From Epiperipatus broadwayi (taxonomy: Eukaryota; Onychophora; Udeonychophora; Euonychophora; Peripatidae), in assembly GCA_028023455.1 (NCBI GenBank), contig JAQFVV010006638.1:64001-128000 (forward strand): 64,000 nt of DNA, in the 5' to 3' direction. Positions 57,915 through 64,000 of this stretch are shown piece after piece. Within the stretch, counting starts at the first letter, position 1, and each line of letters begins with the position of its first letter. The position numbers and the translations under genes were made by a program. Under the pieces are notes generated by a model that saw only the letters and a program-made list of their open reading frames with translations, was not told the DNA's origin and searched no databases.

Positions 57915-60115
57915 TTAAGAACAATAAATTTTTTAATTATTCTTTTGTTTAAAATAATTTCATTCCTTGCTTATGTTTACTCGATCCAATCATATTTCTC
58001 TCATACTGTTGTAGTGTATTGGATTTTCATCACAATTAATGAGATAACTTTAATAAATGTTAGTTGTTACGTCTGCATTTTATATTTTAATTCAAATATG
58101 ATTATGTCGTAGGATTAATTTGGCGTTTATATGTATAACCCAACTAATAGTTTATCAGTTATAGTGCTCCATTTTTATTAATATAGTGTTTAGAAAAAAT
58201 GGCATTATATCGGTTGTTGCATTTGAATTAAGCCAAATAGTGTCTAAATGATCCTAGAGGGATGTAAGCGTCACTCTACACCAGTGAAATGTGTTAAAGA
58301 TGAATATATTTAATTCCTTACTTTACTATTTAAGAAGTAAGCTAAGATAGGTCTATTATTTTTATTTAGGGGTTGTTTTAGTTTGTTTTTATTTTTTCCA
58401 TAAAAAGTATGTTTTACTTTGATAGGTATCTTGGCTTCTAATTTGTGTATCTCATCATGTAGTATTACGATTTTTGATTGCCTAATCTGTTCCACTATAA
58501 GGAGTAATTTTCACATAATATGAATTTACTTGTAGACTTGGCATTATGAGATCTAAGTTATTTACGGTGTTTGTGTTTACTTAATGATATACCAAAACCC
58601 TCATATCAAAAGAACTGATTGGATATGCAGCTAAATTCAATTTTAGGTAACTTGTGCATTATTTTAAGTACGAGTCTGTCTAAGAGAACCTCTCCTGCTC
58701 TTTAGTTTTGAGACTTACTGGATTTTCTTAATATCAGTTAAACAAGATTGTTGTCATTTATTTGTAAATGAAGCAACTCCTTGGGGTAATTAGTCTTCTT
58801 TTCTACGAATATTGATATAATTCATTAATGACACTAGAAATAAATTTACAATTTCTAAAAGCTTATTTTTCAAATATGCTTGCTGACATAAATTTTATAA
58901 TGTAGGTTCTCCCCTTTTACATTTCTATCCTTCAGTATAATTAACCATAATCCTATTTACTTCTTACATGGGTTCAAATTCATACTCTGTGGAATTTATA
59001 TAGAATAAAACTGGTTTAATTGTTGTAAGAATAACTTACAATTAATAAAACACATATAACTAAACCATTTATTTATTAAATATATTTAGTAAATACAAAA
59101 TGCATATGTATATACTTAACAAAAATAAATAAATGACTAACATTTATTTTGATAAAAATAATGTTAAAATGATACTTACTTAAATGTCAAAGTGTTAAAT
59201 AATCAACCAGATTTGAAATTAAAAAAAAAAAAAACCAATTATATATATATATTCTATCTTATTGTTTATCTATAACAATGAGCAAATAAATCAAACATTG
59301 ACAATTGAAACAAAACATGCGAAATTAACAATTCATTCTTTCTCTTAACAATAAAAAAGAGGAGAAAAGAAAATGACTTTCTCAACAACTATTTTATTTT
59401 AATGGATATTACAGTTCTATATTAGTATCAAATTTCTACTAAATCAGAAAAGGTTTAACTATTTCAAATTGAAATATTGATTCATTTATATGGAAATTAA
59501 AACCTAAGGATCGGAAATACTTTATAGGATTTTGTTTTCTTTTAAATCTGAAAGAAGATAGTAATATATAAAAAAGATTATTTGAATTTCTAGTAACTTT
59601 CTTATTTTATTATATTGTTTTTCTACGCATAAAAATGTATTTAAAATAATTATATATATTTAAAAGTATCTTACAATGTGCAGGAAGAAGAAGAACATTG
59701 TATTGTAAAGGTTTCGAAACCAATTTTTATGCCACTTTAAAATATTGTGTAGAACGTCTAACTGAAAAAATTGAAGTTAAGAACCTTGACCTTCGAAAAA
59801 TATATTATATCTTATTATAATAAAACCATTGGATAATGCTAATAATCTATCAAGTTTGGATAAATATATGACTACTAAACCAATGGATAACTACACTACA
59901 CCAGGAGATCTCTACCAGTATTATAAAATATTGACCTAAAAAACCATTCTTACTTAGTTCAGAAATATGTTTTTATTTATTTATTTATATATTTTACTTA
60001 ATAATTTATATTATTTTAATATGTTTATTTTTATTGATTTTCATTTTCAAATTTGGTATCTTATCTTTACAGAAATGGGAGCATCCAAATTTAATTTTAT
60101 AAGAAAAAATTATTA

Positions 60116-60118
<3 letters not shown>
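57913..60118. other. AT-rich stretch, no gene seen
   Basis: A 61-codon minus-strand frame at 58,310-58,495 (HTFYGKNKNKLKQPLNKNNR) has a retroelement-like flavour but no diagnostic motif. Confidence 0.4.

Positions 60119-60181
<63 letters not shown>
60119..60181. repeat. (CT)n(TA)n, left border of hammerhead palindrome
   Basis: CT run then TA run directly before the palindrome. Confidence 0.95.
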
Positions 60182-60187
<6 letters not shown>

Positions 60188-60282
60188 ACAAATGGCGTCC
60201 TACCAAAAACACCTATCAAGCGTATTTTCGTTTACATAAACGTCAGAGTAGTTAGTATTCACTATCTCTAACTATAATTCCA

Positions 60283-60326
60283 CTTTCAGATCATGATTTC
60301 AAGCTATTTGCTATCGTCAGTGAAAG
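60283..60326 (-). ncRNA. Hammerhead ribozyme, left arm
   Basis: Exact mirror of the right-arm copy: CTTTCA, CTGACGA, AGC/GCT stem II, GAAA, ATC/GAT stem III, cleavage-site C, TGAAAG. Confidence 0.7.
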
Positions 60327-60617
60327 ACAGGAATAAAGAAACTAGATCTAAATACAAACTCTGAGCGTTTATGAAACAATTTCTATTCAGCTTGCAAGCG
60401 TGAATTTTTTAGACACGTAATGTCTTCAAACTCAGCATAGCAAACCAGATAGCTATATGGGTCTGATCTCAGTTCAGCATCACCCATTTAGCTATCTGGT
60501 TTGCTATGCTGAGTTTGAAGACATTACGTGTCTAAAAAATTCACGCTTGCAAGCTGAATAGAAATTGTTTCATAAACGCTCAGAGTTTGTATTTAGATCT
60601 AGTTTCTTTATTCCTGT

Positions 60618-60661
60618 CTTTCACTGACGATAGCAAATAGCTTGAAATCATGATCTGAAAG
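60618..60661 (+). ncRNA. Hammerhead ribozyme, right arm, type I with minimal stem III
   Basis: Stem I CTTTCA (60,618-60,623) pairs perfectly with TGAAAG (60,656-60,661). The box CTGACGA (60,624-60,630) fits CUGANGA. Stem II is AGC (32-34) with GCT (40-42). GAAA is at 60,644-60,647. Stem III is A47-T54, T48-A53, C49-G52 with a two-base loop, and C at 60,655 is the cleavage base (H17) after the invariant U. All invariant core bases are present. Known hammerheads in PLEs and animal retrozymes also have very short stem III and often act as dimers. Confidence 0.7.
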
Positions 60662-60808
60662 TGGAATTATAGTTAGAGATAGTGAATACTAACTACTCTG
60701 ACGTTTATGTAAACGAAAATACGCTTGATAGGTGTTTTTGGTAGGACGCCATCTGTGGACATAAATACAAGCGTTAGCAAGTTTTTTAACTTGCATTTTT
60801 GTTTATCA

Positions 60809-60823
60809 TATATATATATATAT
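60809..60823. repeat. (TA)n, right border of hammerhead palindrome
   Basis: Short TA run after the element's tail. Confidence 0.85.
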
Positions 60824-61644
60824 ATTCTAATCTTGCTCCCATGCATCCTCACTTCAGAATAGTATATGGTATAAAATAAAATGGGTTCTAGCTCAGTTAA
60901 TAATTAATAAATAAAATATTCAGCATTAAAATTAAAATGTTTCACTAGCTCAAATTTAAAATACGAATAAGGTTCAGTTTATAAAATAAATTAAATAAAT
61001 ATTTAATATTTTCATGAGACTTGAAGTGAAAATACAGGTGACAAGATAGATTACATTGAGCCAATATCCCACAGGATACTACCTCAATGGCATAAGAACA
61101 CTATCCCCTTTATTACTATTTTAAATAACAAACTCATAGTATTCTTACGACTTTAATAACCTCTACTCACTAAGACTAAACTAATAATTAAATCTTAATC
61201 TTCTATTTAATAATCTAGCTCAATAAAATATTCTCAGGTTCATAAAGTTTACTCTAAGTTAATTTAAAAATATGGTAGTAAAATATGAGAAGGGATTTTA
61301 TGTAATAATCTACTACACTTAAACTAATAATAATAAATAACAGTAATAATATTCTTCATTGTTTAACTAATTCTGTATATCTTTTCTTTTTACTATAATT
61401 TTACTACCATAATAAAATAATGAAATAATATAATATGATCTTATATCTTCATGTAATGATATAATAAATACGTGGTAGCATTTTAATAATCTGACAAACA
61501 AAATATGTGTGGCAACTGATACCATATAATTTAATATAATATTGTGATAACTGATTTATGACCAATAAAATAATGTAAGATTATGATTATTTAATTATAA
61601 AGAATACCAATAAAATATTTAAAATTCTTAAAATAATTCTCTAT
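60824..61644. other. Non-coding stretch downstream of Gag-like frame
   Basis: Nothing recognised. By strand it lies 3' of the minus-strand Gag-like frame. Confidence 0.4.
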
Positions 61645-62199
61645 TTATCTTTTGTTATCAAATTTTAAATCCAAATTATTAAATTTATCTTGTACTTCCA
61701 CCTTAAAATCTTCTACCGTCTTACAGGTTTCATTAAGTTTTTGATTCATACTTTCTACACAAGTTCTGATTTCATTATTATTTTTGTCCACATTTTCACT
61801 AAGAGATTCTAATCTTATATTTGTTTTATTTAGGTTTTCATTAAGAAACTCAATATTTTTAATCATATTTTCATTAAGAGCTTTTGTATCCTCTCTAAGA
61901 GATTCAAACTTTATATTACTATCTTATCTATTTTTATTCATATTTTCATTAATCTCTTCTCTATTTTTATTCATATTTTCATTAAGAATATTAAATTTTA
62001 TATTACTATCTTCTCTATTTTTTCTATTATCTTCTTTCATCTCCTTCATCATCAATAACATTTGAGATATTAAGGAGTTCTCTACCTCCTTTTTAGGCAC
62101 TATTATCTTTTCTTCCACTGTTTTAATTTCCATAACCTCTTTCTCCTCTTCATTCATTTTGCTATCTACAATTTGAACATCATCTAAAACTGTTTCCAT
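61645..62199 (-). pseudogene. Gag-like coiled-coil protein, one premature stop
   Basis: ATG at 62,199 (minus) opens METVLDDVQIVDSKMNEEEK, then a long coiled coil with repeats of NENMNKNREE and NENLNKTNIRLESLSENV. It is interrupted once in frame by TAA at about 61,925, where neighbouring repeat units have GAA in the motif NREDSN. It ends FNNLDLKFDNKR at 61,645. Length and composition resemble the N-terminal coiled coil of element 2's protein and of element 1's Gag. I infer the Gag start of a third LTR element whose 5' LTR lies beyond the window's right edge. No downstream Gag core is seen. Confidence 0.5.
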
Positions 62200-64000
62200 T
62201 TCGATTAAGTTTTCTTCTTAATACATTTAAACTTTCGTTTGGTATTTTTATATATCACTTTAAAAAAAAAATGTTACCTTCAGAAAGGATATAACATTTT
62301 ACTCCTTTTGATATAATATTATATAAAATAATTCATGCAATATACAATTGTCTTATTACTATTTAAAAAATAAATCTTGGGTAGGCTTATAAATAATAAT
62401 GTGTCTCCAATTTCTTCATTAGACTCCATATGATGTCCGAGCTGTGGTTTTTTATGTACCAAAACAGTTCTTCGGTGAAATATTAATAAAGCTGTATCAA
62501 TAAATATTTCAAACATTTTTTCAGCATTACAACTTACATCCATTTTATTTCGTAGTAGTATATCCATTTTTATTGCGAAGTTTAGGTTAAACTATTAGAT
62601 AAAATACAACTGGTAAGTACTTTAAAAATTAGAAAATCATTTCCATGAAGTTTCTAAATTATTTTATTTTAAAACTCTCTTTTTCAAAAAATACTTTTAA
62701 AATTATCAATTAATTTTTTGCATATAAAGTTATAAGAAAGTAATAAAAAAAAAATTGACTAAAATAAAAAAAAATTTAAAAATAAATACTATCTCTTTGA
62801 TAGTTATAATTTACCTTTCTCTAGTTTCAATACATTATTAATCTACCCTGATAACTTAGTTATGACAATATTTATAGTCTGTAAGAATACCTATTCCTAT
62901 TGGTTAATTCTTACTTTAGCTTGAGAACAAATTTATATATTTTTTAGTTTATAGTAGAATTAAATTTCAAAATTAAAAATCGTGACGTAACGAACTTAAA
63001 ATATTATTTAAAATGCCACTTTTAATTCAATTATAACTTTATTTAAATTATTTAATCTTTTAAAATAACTTTTAAAATAACATTTAATAACTTATTCCAT
63101 TTCTTAGTATTCATTTTATCTATTTTTATTTAAATAAAATATTTAATTTTTATATTATGAATGTATTCATCTTTATTACATCATTTAAGCATGTTATACG
63201 ATAGTTAACTTAATGTTTAATACTATTTACTTTTATGATAGGCAACAATTCCATCCAATTCTATACTGCAATTTCAAAATATTTTAAACTTTATTATTAA
63301 CTCAAACAAGCACGTGTGAGAATGTATGTAATATAGAAGTCACATGATTAATAACTTTGACAGACGATTTTTAATCTATTTCTCTGCCCAGTTTTATAAA
63401 ATTGATACACTTATTATAGTATATAAATTAATTATAAAAAATTTGGAAGAATAATTTTAAAAATATAGAATTAAATACAATTCTCACCATCATAAAGTTT
63501 ATTTTTAAAATATATTATATTAATTTTGACTATTACATATGATTATAAATTTAAACACTGTATTTGTTAACTTATCAGTTTTAAACTATTAAAATCGAAT
63601 TTATTAAATATACTTTTAATTTTTATAGCTGTGTTATTTAATATGGCCAGCTTTTACAACCATATGAAACAATATTTTGAACTTTACTTAACTACTTTTT
63701 AAATAATTCGCTATAATTTTATATACCACATATTTTCTTTAGCTTTAAATTGTACTTTAAAGATATAATTGACTTAATACAATTACCATATTAAAAGAAC
63801 ATATCCAAAATTTAAAATTTTTTAGTAATTGACTGTTATGAATTATTACCGACCTATAGAAAAGGGCACAATATATATATAATTAAATTTAATTTTATAA
63901 ACCTGTTTATAAATTTGACAGAACTCTTCTAAATTAAATGAAGTAAAATTTTGATTATTCAAAATATATTAGTTAAACGAAATTATTATTCTTACTAATT
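62200..64000. other. AT-rich stretch to window end, possible element leader
   Basis: No gene or LTR boundary recognised. In element 2 the distance from primer binding site to ATG is about 1.8 kb, so the whole stretch could be leader of the third element. Confidence 0.3.

Larger units (their letters stand above)
60182..60808. mobile_element. Hammerhead-bearing palindromic retroelement (retrozyme-like), larger copy
   Basis: Arms of about 285 bp run from 'atgtccacaaatggcgtcct' inward and back out to 'aggacgccatctgtggacat', meeting near 60,470 with almost no differences between arms. A tail of about 45 bp ('aaatacaagcgttagcaagt' to 'tttgtttatcatat') follows 60,762, then (TA)n. It shares tips, internal blocks (TTTACATAAACG, TGATTTCAAGCT) and tail layout with the element at 14,359, so the two form a family. 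There is no protein-coding capacity. Each arm carries a hammerhead ribozyme. Such elements are thought to spread as ribozyme-processed RNA using enzymes of PLEs. Confidence 0.75.

Overview
This 64 kb window looks like AT-rich intergenic or intronic DNA from an animal nuclear genome. I see no bacterial-style gene, no complete host gene, no rRNA and no convincing tRNA. Dozens of long (TA)n runs, Penelope-like elements (PLEs), RTE-type and other LINE remnants, LTR retrotransposons and one intron-bounded exon of an SLC6 transporter point to a metazoan. The repeat style resembles molluscan, perhaps cephalopod, genomes, but that placement is a guess.

Layout: 1-3.2 kb is non-coding and holds one copy of an inverted dispersed repeat (partner at about 49 kb). 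PLE remnants lie at 3.58-4.11 kb and 4.6-5.15 kb; in the second a (TA)n tract interrupts the YIG codons of the GIY-YIG domain. A long (ATT)n tract lies at 6.05-6.3 kb. A 3.1 kb element with kilobase-long terminal inverted repeats (7,687-10,792) sits between two (TA)n tracts, and a truncated relative lies at 43.4-45.4 kb. The only recognisable host coding sequence is an SLC6 TM1 exon at 13,967-14,098. Next come a small palindrome, a hammerhead-bearing palindrome (14,359-14,674), a PLE fold-back interrupted by an RTE-type LINE (14.8-17.5 kb), a second PLE with inverted flanks (18.5-20.2 kb), an unassigned block (20.3-23 kb) and a third PLE palindrome (23.1-24.96 kb).

Two large LTR retrotransposons follow. 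Element 1 (25,049-32,034, plus strand) has 1.57 kb LTRs and a Gag remnant but no recognisable Pol. Element 2 (33,599-42,290, minus strand) has about 2.4 kb, nearly identical LTRs, a clear primer binding site, a polypurine tract and a long coiled-coil protein with 30-residue repeats, again without Pol. Both appear to be non-autonomous. The rest holds another PLE remnant (48.3 kb), a LINE with RT and Cys/His motifs (51.3-53.8 kb), a second hammerhead palindrome (60,182-60,762) and the N-terminal half of another Gag-like coiled coil (61.6-62.2 kb, minus).

Two themes tie the window together. First, mobile elements of at least four kinds (LTR, PLE, long-TIR element, small hammerhead palindrome) begin and end in (TA)n tracts, as if these were shared landing sites. 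Second, hammerhead ribozyme cores can be folded by hand in the small palindromes and in the PLE flanks. The copy at 60,618-60,661 keeps a full CTGACGA/GAAA core and a six-pair stem I.
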